This document shows, one piece after another, positions 18,107-27,376 of a stretch of 64,000 nt of DNA. The DNA is from Actinomadura sp. NBRC 104425 (GTDB lineage Bacteria > Actinomycetota > Actinomycetes > Streptosporangiales > Streptosporangiaceae). Within the stretch, counting starts at the first letter, position 1. Each line of letters opens with the position of its first letter. The stretch spans positions 30,923 through 94,922 of the forward strand of contig NZ_BSTN01000020.1 of the NCBI RefSeq assembly GCF_030269545.1, written 5' to 3'. The notes under the pieces were generated by a model. The model was given only the letters and a program-made list of their open reading frames with translations, did not search any database and was not told the origin of the DNA. The position numbers were made by a program, and so were the translations under genes.

Positions 18107-20506
18107 GTGAGAACGGTCAAACGCGCGGCCTGGCTGGCCGTACTGGTGTCCTGCGTTTCTGCGGTCACGGCGCCCGCGCTGGCGGCCGCGCCCAAGGCAC
18201 CGAGGACGGCGCACAGTTCCCCGAACCGGCCGCAGAACCCGGTGACGGCCCAGGGCGCGGCACAGACACAAGGGGCGTCGCAGGCGCAGGCCGCGTCGCA
18301 GGCGCAAACTACGTTGCAGACGCAGACCGCGTTGCAGACGCAGACCGCGTCGCAACAGGCCGGCAAGCAGCAGTCGCAGGTCACGCTCGCGCTGTCCAAG
18401 GTGACCCCGTCGGCCATCACCGCGTCCGGCAAGAACTCCAGGTTCACGCTGACCGGCACCGTCCGGAACAACTCCGGGCACACGCTCGCCGGGCTGTCCG
18501 TCCGGCTGCGTTACAGCTCCCACCGCATCACCAGCAGGGGCGAACTCGCCCAGTACGCGTCCGCCTCGCCGTCCAGGCTGCCGGGCGCCACCACGCCGCG
18601 CCCGCTGCCCCAGGCCGCCGCGGCGAACGGCACCCAGACGTGGAAGCTCAGCGGCAACGCGGCCGCGGTCGGCATGCGGCAGTTCGGCGTCTACCCGGTC
18701 GGCGTCGAGGTCATCAACTCCTCCCAGCAGGTCCTCGCCGGCTTCACCACGTTCCTCACCTTCGCCGGCAACGCCGGCGGCACCCAGCCGCTGTCGGTCG
18801 CCTGGGTGTGGCCGCTCATCGACAGCCAGCACCGCGCCAACGACAGCACCTTCATCGACAACCGGCTCGCCACCGACCTCACCCGCGGCCGGCTCAGCAC
18901 CCTCGTCGACGCGGCCGCCGCGACCACCACGCCCATCACCTGGGCGATCGACCCGGCGCTGCTGGACGACGTCCAGGCGATGAGCCAGACCTACCTCGTC
19001 AAGCGGCCCGGCGCCTCCGGCAAGGGCACCCGCACGCCCGCCAACCCGGCCGCCCGGCAGTGGATCGACAAGCTGAAGAGGGCGTCCAAGGACGACCCGT
19101 ACTTCGTCCTCCCCTACGCCGACCCCGACGCCGTCGCGCTCGTCCGGTACGGCGACTCCATGGCCCGGCACCTCGACATCGCCTACAAGAACACCGCCGT
19201 GGCCGCCGAGGTCCTCGGCCGTGCGCCGACGGTGAAGGTCGCCTGGCCGCCGTCCGGCATGGCCGGCCCGGACACGCTGAACGCGCTGTCCCGCTACGGG
19301 CAGATCGGCACAGACGGGGCGTTCCTGCTGAGCAACTCGGCGTTCCAGGAGAACGCGCAGGGCTACACCCGCAGCGCCACCACCGCGGTGCAGACCAAGC
19401 AGGGCATGCGCCGCGTGCTCACCTACGACGACACGATCAACGACATCGTCAGCTCGGGCACCCGGTCCCCCGGGGCGGCGGCCCTCGCCGAACAGCGCTT
19501 CCTCGCCGAGACCGCCATGATCACGGCGGAGGCGCCGAACCTCCGGCGCACCCTGGTCGTCGTCCCCGACCGGCACTGGAACCCCTCCCCCGAGTTCGCC
19601 CAGAGGATCCTCGCCCAGACCAAGTCGGCGCCGTGGCTGAAGGCGGTCGATCTTCAGACGGCCATCAAGGCCAAGCCGCAGGCGCGGGTCTTCACCGGTT
19701 ACCCCGACGCCTACGAGGTTTACGAGCTCGGCCCCACCTACCTGGAGCAGGTACGCAAGATCGCGCGGGACGTCGCCCTGTTCTCCCAGGTGACGGCCGA
19801 ACCCGTGCGGATCGACTACACCAGGGCCGTGCTGCGCCTGGAGTCGGCCGCCTGGCGCGGGCACGGCATACGCGCCCGGGCGGCACGCGAGGAGCTCGCC
19901 CGCGAACTCGGCGCGGACAAGGCCGGAGTGAAGATCATTCCGTCCCAGAACGCCCTGGCGGGCAGTTCGGGCCGGATCCTGGTCAGCGTCGCCAACAACC
20001 TGCGCGACCAGAACATCAAGGTCCGCCTGGAGGTGACCAGCGAGAACAGCGCCAAGCTGCAGATCGGCCGGTTCCCCGCCGAGGACCTGGTGCTCGAACT
20101 CGGCCCCGGCGAGAAGGTCAGCCGCAAGATCCCCGTGCAGGCGGCCGGCAACGGCAACTTCCGGGTCCGGCTGCGCCTGATCACGGCCGAGGGCAGGGTG
20201 TTCGGCACGGAAGAGATCACGGTGCGCACCACGGGATACGGGCGGCTGGCCCTGCTCATCACCGGCAGCTCGCTTGCCGTACTCTTCGTGGGCGTCGGAG
20301 TGCGGGCCATGCGAGCAAGGCGCCGCCGGAAAGCGGAGGCAGGCGGTGACGGGTCGACAGGAGCGGAACCAGCACCCATCGGGGCCATGGCCCCGGCATC
20401 CGGGGTCCCCGGAACACCCGGCGCCCCCGAAGCCGGAGCAGGCTCCGCCTCCCCCGCCCGAGACGGCCACCCAGGCAACCCCCCCACCTTCACCGGCAAC
20501 CCCTGA
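18107..20506 (+). CDS. DUF6049 family exported membrane-anchored protein
   Basis: 799 residues from GTG at 18107. A signal peptide (VKRAAWLAVLVSCVSAVTAP, cleaved after ALA) is followed by a Gln/Ala/Thr-rich low-complexity stretch (about 45-90) made of repeated QTQTA-like units, then a large extracytoplasmic domain and a C-terminal membrane helix (LALLITGSSLAVLFVGVGVRA) with a basic cytoplasmic end. Function is unknown; the family is conserved directly upstream of murJ in actinobacteria, which suggests a cell-envelope role. Its 3' end overlaps the murJ start by about 160 bp in another frame. Confidence 0.85.
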   Translation: MRTVKRAAWLAVLVSCVSAVTAPALAAAPKAPRTAHSSPNRPQNPVTAQGAAQTQGASQAQAASQAQTTLQTQTALQTQTASQQAGKQQSQVTLALSKVTPSAITASGKNSRFTLTGTVRNNSGHTLAGLSVRLRYSSHRITSRGELAQYASASPSRLPGATTPRPLPQAAAANGTQTWKLSGNAAAVGMRQFGVYPVGVEVINSSQQVLAGFTTFLTFAGNAGGTQPLSVAWVWPLIDSQHRANDSTFIDNRLATDLTRGRLSTLVDAAAATTTPITWAIDPALLDDVQAMSQTYLVKRPGASGKGTRTPANPAARQWIDKLKRASKDDPYFVLPYADPDAVALVRYGDSMARHLDIAYKNTAVAAEVLGRAPTVKVAWPPSGMAGPDTLNALSRYGQIGTDGAFLLSNSAFQENAQGYTRSATTAVQTKQGMRRVLTYDDTINDIVSSGTRSPGAAALAEQRFLAETAMITAEAPNLRRTLVVVPDRHWNPSPEFAQRILAQTKSAPWLKAVDLQTAIKAKPQARVFTGYPDAYEVYELGPTYLEQVRKIARDVALFSQVTAEPVRIDYTRAVLRLESAAWRGHGIRARAAREELARELGADKAGVKIIPSQNALAGSSGRILVSVANNLRDQNIKVRLEVTSENSAKLQIGRFPAEDLVLELGPGEKVSRKIPVQAAGNGNFRVRLRLITAEGRVFGTEEITVRTTGYGRLALLITGSSLAVLFVGVGVRAMRARRRRKAEAGGDGSTGAEPAPIGAMAPASGVPGTPGAPEAGAGSASPARDGHPGNPPTFTGNP

Positions 20507-23153
20507 CCGGCCCGTTCCCGGCGGGGGTCACGGCCCCGCCCAAGGGCAGCCTCCCTTCGGCTGGGGCCGGCATCCCGTACCCGGGCAACACACCCCCGGC
20601 CCCCACCCGACCTCCGGGGGCCGGCACGGGGCCGGATTCGAGGGCGCCCAGCGTTCGCCCGCCCCCGGGCAGAACGCCGCCCCCGGGCAGAACGCCGCCC
20701 CCGGGCAGAACGCCGCCCCCGGGCAGAACGAGCAGCCCCGGCCACTGTCCCCTCAGCCGCCCGCAGGCTCCACGCCGTGGGGCACCCCGCCTCCGGCGAC
20801 CGCGGGCCCTAAACCTGGACGAACCACACCTCCCATGGGCTATCCCCCGTCACCACCACCCAACCCGGGCCCTTACCGGCCCGCCCCGTCGGCACAAGGC
20901 TCCTCGGCACCTGGCGGACAGTTCCCGCCCGAGCCCCCGTCGCCGCCGCAGCCGCAGCAGCCGGGCCCCGGGGCGCCAGGTATGCCCGGAGCCGCGCCCG
21001 GCCCGTCGGCCCCACCCGCGGCCGCGCACGGTGCCGGTGGCGCGTCCCGTCCTCCGGCGGCACCGGGGCCGTACCTGTCCGGCTCGTCTCCGTCCGGGCA
21101 GGGGGCCCTGGGGCCGCAGGGGCCTCGCCCTGGCGGCTTCGCCAACGGTGGGGCGGGGTCCCCGAACTGGGGGGCGCCCCCCGAAACCGCGCCGGCGGCA
21201 CAGGGAAGGTGGGCGCCAGAGGGCTCGGCCCCCGGATGGCCGCAGCCCATGAACGCCGGCTCCGGCGAACCAAACCCCGCGGATTTCAGTCCCACAGGTA
21301 TGACCCCGGCAGGACAGAACCGCCCAAGCCCGGGGTGGGGCGGGCAGCAGCACGCCCCCGGCCCGGGGGCGTACCAACCCCCGTACCCTGCTGCGGCCGG
21401 CGGCGCTCCCCAGCCGCACGGCCCCGGGCCGGTGCCTCCGGACCCGGCGGGTCCCACGTCCACCGACCCCGGCCAGGCCGCCCCGACCGCCGAGGCGGTC
21501 GCCGAGGAGGAGCAGCCGTCCGGCAAGGGCGGCGGCCTGCTGAAGTCCAGCGCGATCATGGCGCTGGGGACGCTGGCGTCCCGGATCACCGGCTTCCTGC
21601 GCACCGCCGTGATCGTCGCCGCGCTCGGCACCGGCGTGCTCGCCAACGCCTACAACACCGCCAACACCATTCCCAACCAGGTCTACGACCTGCTGCTCGG
21701 CGGCATCCTGACCAGCGTCATCGTCCCGCTGCTGGTGCGCGCCAAAGAACGCGACCGCGCCTACGGCGAGCAGTACGAGCAGCGCATGTTCACCCTCGCG
21801 GTGATCGGCCTAGCCGTCCTGACCGTGGTGTCGGTGCTGATGGCGCCGCTGTTCATCGACATCCTCGCCGGCAGCTACACCGGCGACCAGCGGCGGGTGG
21901 CCGTGCTGTTCACCCAGTTCTTCCTGCCGCAGATCTTCTTCTACGGGGTCGGCGCGTTCGCCGGGGCGATCCTCAACACCCGCGGCAGCTTCGGCGCTCC
22001 CATGTGGGCGCCGGTGCTCAACAACATCGTGGTGATCGCGGTCGGCGGCGCGTTCCTGATGCTGTCCTCCGGCCGGGTCGACCCGTCCAACATCTCCGAC
22101 ACCCAGTTCATGCTGCTGGCGATCGGCACCACCGGCGGGATCGTCCTGCAGACGGTCGCGCTGTGGCCGTCGCTGCGCAAGGTCGGCTTCCGGTGGCGGC
22201 CCCGCCTGGACTTCAAGCGCGGCGAGATCGGCCAGGTCGGGCGGATGGCCGGGTGGACGCTGATGTACGTCGTCGCCACGCAGGTCGCGCTGGCCGTGGT
22301 GACCGCCCTGGCCAACCGGGCCGGCGACCGCGGCGTGGCCGAGGGGCTCGGCGAAGGGTACGGCTACACCCCGTACTTCAACGCCTACCAGCTCTTCCAG
22401 CTCCCGTACGCGATCGTCGGCGTCTCGGTGATCACGGCGCTGCTGCCCCGCATGAGCCGGTTCGCCGCCGAGGGCAAGCACGCCGACGTCCGCGCCGCCT
22501 TCGCCGGCGGCCTGCGGCTCTCCTCGGTGATCATCCTGCCCGCGGCGGCGCTGATGCTGGTGCTCGGCCCGGAGATCACCACCGTGCTGTTCGCGCACGG
22601 CAACACCTCCGACTCCGACGCGCTGGTCATCGCGCGCGTCATGCAGATGTTCGCGATCGCGCTGGTGCCGTTCTCGGTGTACCAGCTGATGATGCGGGTC
22701 TTCTACGCGATGCAGGACACCCGCACCCCCGCGTTCATCAGCGTGGCCGTCGTGACCACCAACATCGGCATGGCGCTGACCATGTACAACGTGCTGCCCA
22801 CCGACAAGATCGTCATGGGCATCGCGGGCGGCTACGCGCTCGCCCAGGTCATCGGCACGCTGATCAGCTGGATGATCCTTCGGCGCCGGCTGGGCGGCAT
22901 GGACGGGCGCCGCATCGCCGGCGCCTACCTCAAGCTCATCGTCGCCCTGTGGCCGCTGATCGGCTTCGCCTACGCCGCGCACGCCATCACCGAGGCCGCC
23001 CTCGGCACCGGCCTGACCCCCGGCCTGATCGCCCTGGTCGTCGGCAGCGCGGGCGGGGGCCTGCTCTACCTCGTCTTCGCCCGGCTGCTGCGCGTCGACG
23101 AGGTCCAGACGATGACCGGAATGCTCACCAGCCGCCTCCCCGGCCGCCGCTGA
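20346..23153 (+). CDS. murJ: Lipid II flippase MurJ (MviN) with long Pro/Gly-rich N-terminus
   Basis: 935 residues from GTG at 20346, chosen because GGAGG lies 6 bases upstream; the frame opens earlier without a ribosome-binding site. Residues 1-390 are Pro/Gly/Ala-rich and presumably cytoplasmic, with four tandem APGQN units at about 108-127. The rest is a MATE-like MviN domain of about 14 helices starting near SSAIMALGTLASRITGFLRT, with conserved ANAYNTANTIPNQVYDLLLGG. It exports lipid II to the outer face of the membrane for the PBPs. Unlike the mycobacterial protein it carries no C-terminal pseudokinase; that is a separate gene downstream. Confidence 0.93.
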   Translation: MTGRQERNQHPSGPWPRHPGSPEHPAPPKPEQAPPPPPETATQATPPPSPATPDRPVPGGGHGPAQGQPPFGWGRHPVPGQHTPGPHPTSGGRHGAGFEGAQRSPAPGQNAAPGQNAAPGQNAAPGQNEQPRPLSPQPPAGSTPWGTPPPATAGPKPGRTTPPMGYPPSPPPNPGPYRPAPSAQGSSAPGGQFPPEPPSPPQPQQPGPGAPGMPGAAPGPSAPPAAAHGAGGASRPPAAPGPYLSGSSPSGQGALGPQGPRPGGFANGGAGSPNWGAPPETAPAAQGRWAPEGSAPGWPQPMNAGSGEPNPADFSPTGMTPAGQNRPSPGWGGQQHAPGPGAYQPPYPAAAGGAPQPHGPGPVPPDPAGPTSTDPGQAAPTAEAVAEEEQPSGKGGGLLKSSAIMALGTLASRITGFLRTAVIVAALGTGVLANAYNTANTIPNQVYDLLLGGILTSVIVPLLVRAKERDRAYGEQYEQRMFTLAVIGLAVLTVVSVLMAPLFIDILAGSYTGDQRRVAVLFTQFFLPQIFFYGVGAFAGAILNTRGSFGAPMWAPVLNNIVVIAVGGAFLMLSSGRVDPSNISDTQFMLLAIGTTGGIVLQTVALWPSLRKVGFRWRPRLDFKRGEIGQVGRMAGWTLMYVVATQVALAVVTALANRAGDRGVAEGLGEGYGYTPYFNAYQLFQLPYAIVGVSVITALLPRMSRFAAEGKHADVRAAFAGGLRLSSVIILPAAALMLVLGPEITTVLFAHGNTSDSDALVIARVMQMFAIALVPFSVYQLMMRVFYAMQDTRTPAFISVAVVTTNIGMALTMYNVLPTDKIVMGIAGGYALAQVIGTLISWMILRRRLGGMDGRRIAGAYLKLIVALWPLIGFAYAAHAITEAALGTGLTPGLIALVVGSAGGGLLYLVFARLLRVDEVQTMTGMLTSRLPGRR

Positions 23154-23891
23154 CCCACCCCCGGCCGCCGCCGCCCAGGCCGGCGGCGGCCGGGCCTCAC
23201 GTCCATCGCCCTCTGCCTCGGCGCCCGCTCACGTGCGGGCCCACGCTGCTGGCCGAACTGCCGGCGACACCCGAAACGATGCGGCAGATCGAGCCCACCA
23301 ACACATGGAGCGGATGGTGCGGCGTACGGCGGGGCTGGATGACGTCGGTGGGGGCGCCCCGCCAAGGTTGGATGCGGGGCGGGCATGCGTCCTCCCGCCC
23401 ATCGAGCGGCGTCACGTCGGTGGCTCGGCCCTGGTCACCGGGACGCGGGGAGGGCGTGTCGCTTCGTCCGGCGGCTCGTCAGCGGGAGAAGGGCGGGGGC
23501 CTGCTCAGGGCTCAGGGGCGCCGCGGCCGAGCGGCACCGAATTTCGGACGGTAGAGATAGGTATCTACGGACAGACCCCACACCGGGGAGGTCGGAACGG
23601 CGAAGGGACGGCGGGTGCGTGACGTTGCCTAGAGCTGGGGCGACACAGGTCCGTCACCGGGTGACATATGTCGGTCGGTGGTGACCTACAGACCAGGAAT
23701 AGATCACGGGTATAGCGTGGCAAAGTACACGGCACGCACGCCGATAACGCCGTCGCTGATCTGTGTAACCACTACCATGATGGGGACTACGGCTTGCGGG
23801 GCGACACCCTGGGGAACGCAAAGAGGAGGGTCGGAGGCGTAAGCTGCCACGCCACGAACATGGATTCTGACCACCTGCGCAGGACGTTGCC
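23154..23891. other. 738-bp intergenic region between murJ and the pseudokinase gene
   Basis: No convincing coding frame. Some pyrimidine/purine skew near 23160-23230, then from about 23560 a less GC-rich stretch that likely holds the promoter of the pseudokinase gene. A small perfect dyad GTCACC-G-GGTGAC lies at 23652-23664 and a further GGTGAC follows at 23679-23684; this may be a regulator site. A GGGAAC (23812-23817) resembles an ECF -35 element but the best -10 match is spaced too far. Confidence 0.5.
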
Positions 23892-25529
23892 GTGAGCACG
23901 TCAGTCATAGAGCCCGGAACCCGTCTGGCCGGCCGCTACCGGCTGGAGGAGCGCATCAGCGACTCGGGCGGGTCCGCACAGTGGAAGGCCATCGACGAGA
24001 TCCTGGCGCGAGCCGTGGCCGTCCGGACCTTCGACCCCGAGTTCCCTCGCGTCGCCGAGGTGGTCAGGTCCGCCCGCGCCGCGGCTCGGCTCACCGACCC
24101 ACGCCTCACCCAGGTCTTCGACGCCGACGACAGCGGCGAGAGCGCGTACGTGGTCAGCGAGTGGGTCTCCGGCGAGACGCTGGAGCAGATGCTGGCGAAG
24201 GCGCCGCTGGAACCCGGCCGCGCCGCGACGCTGCTGTACGAGGCGGCCGAGGCGATCGCCGCCGCGCACGCCGCCGGGCTGTCGCACCTGTGCCTGTCCC
24301 CCCGCGACCTGGTGTGGACGACCGGAGGGACGGTCAAGCTGCTCGGCGTGGCCACCACGGCCGCGCTGGCCGACGTCCGCTCCGCCGAGCCCGCGCGCGA
24401 TGACGTCCGCGGGCTCGGCGGCCTGCTGTACGCGGCGCTGACCGCGCACTGGCCGGGCGACCCCAAGCTGTCCGCGCTGCCCGCCGCACCGGTGGCGGAC
24501 GGCGTGGTGCGGGCCCCCCGGCAGGTCCAGGCGGGCATCTCGCACGCCGTGGACGCCATCGTGTGCCGTGCCCTCGGCCTGCCGGTGCCGGGGCAGGAAC
24601 CGCTCACCTCCCCCGCAGACTTCGCCAAGGCGATGCGCGGCGTGCCCCGCACGCCGCTGCCGCTGTTCGCAGGGCTCGGCGGCGTCCACTCGCCGGCGCC
24701 GTCCGCGCCCACCCGTCCCGCGCCCCCGCCCGGCGCCCACGCGGCCACCACGCGCGCCGCCCGGCCGACCGCCCCCGCGTCGCACCGCCAGGCGCCGCAG
24801 CAGCCTCGGCAACGCGGCGCCGCCCCGGCACCCGCGCCGCACGCGCCCCGTGCGCGGCACGACTCCGTTCCGCCGACGTCCCCGGTCGGCCTCCAGGGGA
24901 CGGGTTCCGCATCGCGCAGTCCGCTCAACCGCGCCCTGCTGGGCGTCGCCGCGGCCGCCGCCACCGTCATCGTCGGGCTCAGCGCGTGGGCCATCGGCAA
25001 CCTCGGCGGCTCCTCCGACGACGGCACCAGCAAGGCCGGTGTGACCGACCCGGGCCGTCCCACCGCCTCCCCGTCGCCGACGGCGACCAAACTCGAGGCC
25101 CAGGGCGCCTCCGCTTTGGAGGACCCCAAGCGCGGCAGCCACGACACGTCCATCGGCAAGAACCCGGAGGCCGTGCTGGACGGCAAGTCCAGCACCCAGT
25201 GGCAGACCCAGACCTACACGTCGAGCAACTTCGGCAACCTGTCCAACGGTTTCGGCGTGGTTCTCGACATGGGCAAACAGGTCAAGGTCGACCATGTGGT
25301 GGTCGACGCGCCGGTGAGCGCCTCCGTCCCCATCCAGCTGCGCATCGGCGACAGCAACAGCCTCGGCGCCCTGCGGGTGGTGGGGCAGCAAGAGGGCAGC
25401 GGCCAGTTCACCATCAAGGCCACCCGGGAGGCTCGCGGGCAATATGTCCTGATTTGGTTTACTACTCCCGTGCCGCCGGGTTTCAAGGCCAAGCTCAACG
25501 ACGTCACCGTTTACGGCACCGCGGGCTGA
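23892..25529 (+). CDS. Membrane pseudokinase with C-terminal discoidin-like domain (partner of MurJ)
   Basis: 545 residues, GTG start. Residues 12-260 have a Ser/Thr kinase fold (GRYRLEERIS glycine-loop region), but the catalytic elements are missing: the VAIK lysine is Arg in AVAVRTF, the HRD motif is replaced by HLCLSPRDL, and DFG is replaced by LLGVAT. A Pro/Ala-rich linker (270-345), a membrane helix near 353-375 and an extracytoplasmic beta-rich domain (about 415-545, with NFGNLSNGFGVVLDMGK) follow. In Mycobacterium the same pseudokinase and outer domain are fused to MurJ and recruit FhaA when phosphorylated; here the module is a separate gene after murJ, so the same role is inferred. 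Confidence 0.88.
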   Translation: MSTSVIEPGTRLAGRYRLEERISDSGGSAQWKAIDEILARAVAVRTFDPEFPRVAEVVRSARAAARLTDPRLTQVFDADDSGESAYVVSEWVSGETLEQMLAKAPLEPGRAATLLYEAAEAIAAAHAAGLSHLCLSPRDLVWTTGGTVKLLGVATTAALADVRSAEPARDDVRGLGGLLYAALTAHWPGDPKLSALPAAPVADGVVRAPRQVQAGISHAVDAIVCRALGLPVPGQEPLTSPADFAKAMRGVPRTPLPLFAGLGGVHSPAPSAPTRPAPPPGAHAATTRAARPTAPASHRQAPQQPRQRGAAPAPAPHAPRARHDSVPPTSPVGLQGTGSASRSPLNRALLGVAAAAATVIVGLSAWAIGNLGGSSDDGTSKAGVTDPGRPTASPSPTATKLEAQGASALEDPKRGSHDTSIGKNPEAVLDGKSSTQWQTQTYTSSNFGNLSNGFGVVLDMGKQVKVDHVVVDAPVSASVPIQLRIGDSNSLGALRVVGQQEGSGQFTIKATREARGQYVLIWFTTPVPPGFKAKLNDVTVYGTAG

Positions 25530-25799
25530 CCCGATCATCGTCGGCCACCGGACCGTCCGCACATGGTGACCTGTGTCGGCGCCGGTCGGCCGAATGCCGT
25601 CGGCGGCACGAGATATCCATCGTTGCGGTCCGCGTAGTCAAGCTCGAACGAGCTGTGACGGTGACGGTGCCAGTCGGTATCGTGCCTCTGAGCAGATTGT
25701 CCCCTCCCCCCAGGATTTCGTGGTGTCGACCCGAGTTGGCAGGATCGATCGCACTTACCCGACACGGATCGGTGGTGCCGCGAGTGAGAGCAGGCGCTC
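25530..25799. other. Intergenic region before sigM
   Basis: 270 bp without a supported gene. It presumably contains the sigM promoter; I could not identify a convincing ECF-type -35/-10 pair. Confidence 0.4.
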
Positions 25800-26420
25800 A
25801 TGGCGTCGATGAGCATGAGCGTCAACGAGGTACCGGACAAGGAACTGCTCGCACGGCACGTCAACGGCGACCCGCACGCGTTCTCCGAACTGGTGAAACG
25901 CCACCGCGACCGGATGTGGGCGGTCGCCATGCGGACGCTGGGCGACCCGGAGGAGGCCGCGGACGCCCTCCAGGACGCCTGCCTGTCCGCTTTCCGCGCG
26001 GCGGCGCGGTTCCGCGGCGACGCGGCCGTCACCACCTGGCTGCACCGCATCGTCGTCAACGCCTGCCTCGACCGCGTACGCCGCAAATCGGTGCGCCCGG
26101 CCACGCCCATGGGCGACGACGCCACGTTCGACGCCGTGGCGCCCAAGATGCCGGACCCGACCGACGCCCACGGGGTGGCGCTGGACGTGCATTCCGCGTT
26201 GGCACAGTTGCCGTTCGAGCAGCGCGCGGCCCTGGTGCTCGTCGACATGATGGGCTACTCGGTGGACGACGCCGCGCAGGTCATGGAGGTGCCACCGGGA
26301 ACGATCAAGAGCCGCTGCGCCCGTGGACGGGCCCGGCTCGCCCCGCTGCTGGCGCACCATAGGAACCGTAAGGGGCGTAAAAACGTCGGAGGTGTGGAAG
26401 GAGGTGGCACGCCCAGATGA
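25800..26420 (+). CDS. sigM: ECF RNA polymerase sigma factor SigM
   Basis: 206 residues. Region 2 (about 22-90) has the family pattern FSELVKRHRDRMWAVAMRTL, DPEEAADALQDACLSAF and TTWLHRIVVNACLDRVRR; region 4 (about 135-185) has LPFEQRAALVLVDMMGYSVD and GTIKSRCARGRARL, the recognition helix. In actinobacteria SigM lies between the murJ/pseudokinase pair and trxBA and directs envelope-stress genes. It overlaps the anti-sigma gene downstream by 4 bases (ATGA), giving coupled translation. Start at the first of two close ATG codons (25800); the second, 9 bases on, is equally possible. Confidence 0.93.
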   Translation: MASMSMSVNEVPDKELLARHVNGDPHAFSELVKRHRDRMWAVAMRTLGDPEEAADALQDACLSAFRAAARFRGDAAVTTWLHRIVVNACLDRVRRKSVRPATPMGDDATFDAVAPKMPDPTDAHGVALDVHSALAQLPFEQRAALVLVDMMGYSVDDAAQVMEVPPGTIKSRCARGRARLAPLLAHHRNRKGRKNVGGVEGGGTPR

Positions 26421-27202
26421 ACCCCGCCCACCTAAGCTACGACACCCTGGCCGACCTGGCCGAGGGCCTTCTCGACGACGATCAGGCCGCCTCCGTCACC
26501 GCGCACCTCGACACCTGTGCCGAATGCCGGAAACGCTCGGACGAGCTGTCTGATGTCTCCCGGATTCTGGCGGAGGCACCCGTACCGTCCATGCCCGCCG
26601 ACCTTGCTGCCCGCATCGACTCGGCCATCGCCGCGGAGTCGATGCACAGCGCGGCCGTGGTGAGCTTGGCACAGCGGCGCGGCAGGCGGCACTGGCGGAT
26701 CCTGTCGGCGGCCGCCGCGGCGGTGGTCGTGGTCGGCGGCGGAGGGATGGTCGGATATCAGCTGCTCGGCGCCTCGTCGGACGCCAAGCACCAGACCGCG
26801 GCGAGCACGCCGGTGCAGGACCCGCCCGACCGAAGATCGCACTCCCCCGGTGCGGCGCCGGCGCCGAACACCGTGCAGAGCCCCGGCTACACCGTCCTGC
26901 GCAGCGGCACGGACTACCGCGCGGGAACGCTCGTCCGGCAGATCACCGGGCTGGTCGGCAACGGGGGCCGCCAGCTCATGCTCTCCGGCGGCGAACCGGA
27001 CGGCAGGCTCTCCCAATGCGTCAACCGAATAGCCCAGGGCAAGATCCCCAAGGTGGTGGACGTGGCGACATACGAAGGCCGACCAGCCACGGTGATCGCC
27101 TTGCCCACCGGCGGATCCGACGGCCTGGACGTCTGGGTGGTGGGGCCCGGATGTTCATCCGGTCAAACGGATCTGATCAAACACGAGAAAACAGAGCGCT
27201 GA
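26417..27202 (+). CDS. Zinc-containing anti-sigma factor of SigM
   Basis: 261 residues. The N-terminal ZAS/zf-HC2 domain has HLDTCAEC (His and two Cys of the HxxxCxxC zinc motif, near residues 33-40), then a membrane helix at about 92-115 (ILSAAAAAVVVVGGGGMVGYQL) and an extracytoplasmic domain of about 145 residues with a Pro/Ser-rich linker. It should hold SigM inactive at the membrane. The ATGA overlap with sigM and the shared operon agree with that. The signal it senses is not evident. Confidence 0.9.
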   Translation: MNPAHLSYDTLADLAEGLLDDDQAASVTAHLDTCAECRKRSDELSDVSRILAEAPVPSMPADLAARIDSAIAAESMHSAAVVSLAQRRGRRHWRILSAAAAAVVVVGGGGMVGYQLLGASSDAKHQTAASTPVQDPPDRRSHSPGAAPAPNTVQSPGYTVLRSGTDYRAGTLVRQITGLVGNGGRQLMLSGGEPDGRLSQCVNRIAQGKIPKVVDVATYEGRPATVIALPTGGSDGLDVWVVGPGCSSGQTDLIKHEKTER

Positions 27203-27209
27203 TCGCGGG

Positions 27210-27236
27210 GGCCGACCAGATGGGTCGGCCGTTTTT
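27210..27236 (+). terminator. Intrinsic terminator of the sigM operon
   Basis: GGCCGACC (27210-27217) pairs with GGTCGGCC (27223-27230) around a 5-base loop and is followed by GTTTTT. It starts 7 bases after the anti-sigma stop codon. Confidence 0.92.
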
Positions 27237-27269
27237 AGGTCTAGAGCCCCTACGCCCCCTCGATGCCCT

Positions 27270-27318
27270 GTAGAGAAGGCCCACGGTCATAGGGGGTGCG
27301 ACCGTGGGCCTTCTCTAC
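27270..27318. terminator. Perfect 19-bp inverted repeat, likely bidirectional terminator
   Basis: GTAGAGAAGGCCCACGGTC (27270-27288) and its exact complement (27300-27318) surround an 11-base loop. It follows the sigM operon terminator by 33 bases and lacks a T-run. It could be a second terminator or the trace of a mobile element end. Confidence 0.7.
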
Positions 27319-27376
27319 TGCTTACGGGCCGCCAGACCGGTTGACGTTCGAGGACGCCGCCTGCGTCCAGGCCTCC

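Noticed and set aside
20667-20734. Tandem CCCGGGCAGAACGCCGC units as a separate DNA repeat element
   Set aside because: They are in-frame APGQN codon repeats of the MurJ N-terminal tail, so coding low complexity explains them.
23233-23622. 129-residue frame in the murJ-pseudokinase gap
   Set aside because: No ribosome-binding site, Arg/Gly-rich composition and no recognisable segment.
23812-23843. GGGAAC followed by CGTAAG as an ECF (SigM-type) promoter for the pseudokinase gene
   Set aside because: The spacer is about 20 bases, longer than the 16-17 normally found, so the match is not convincing.
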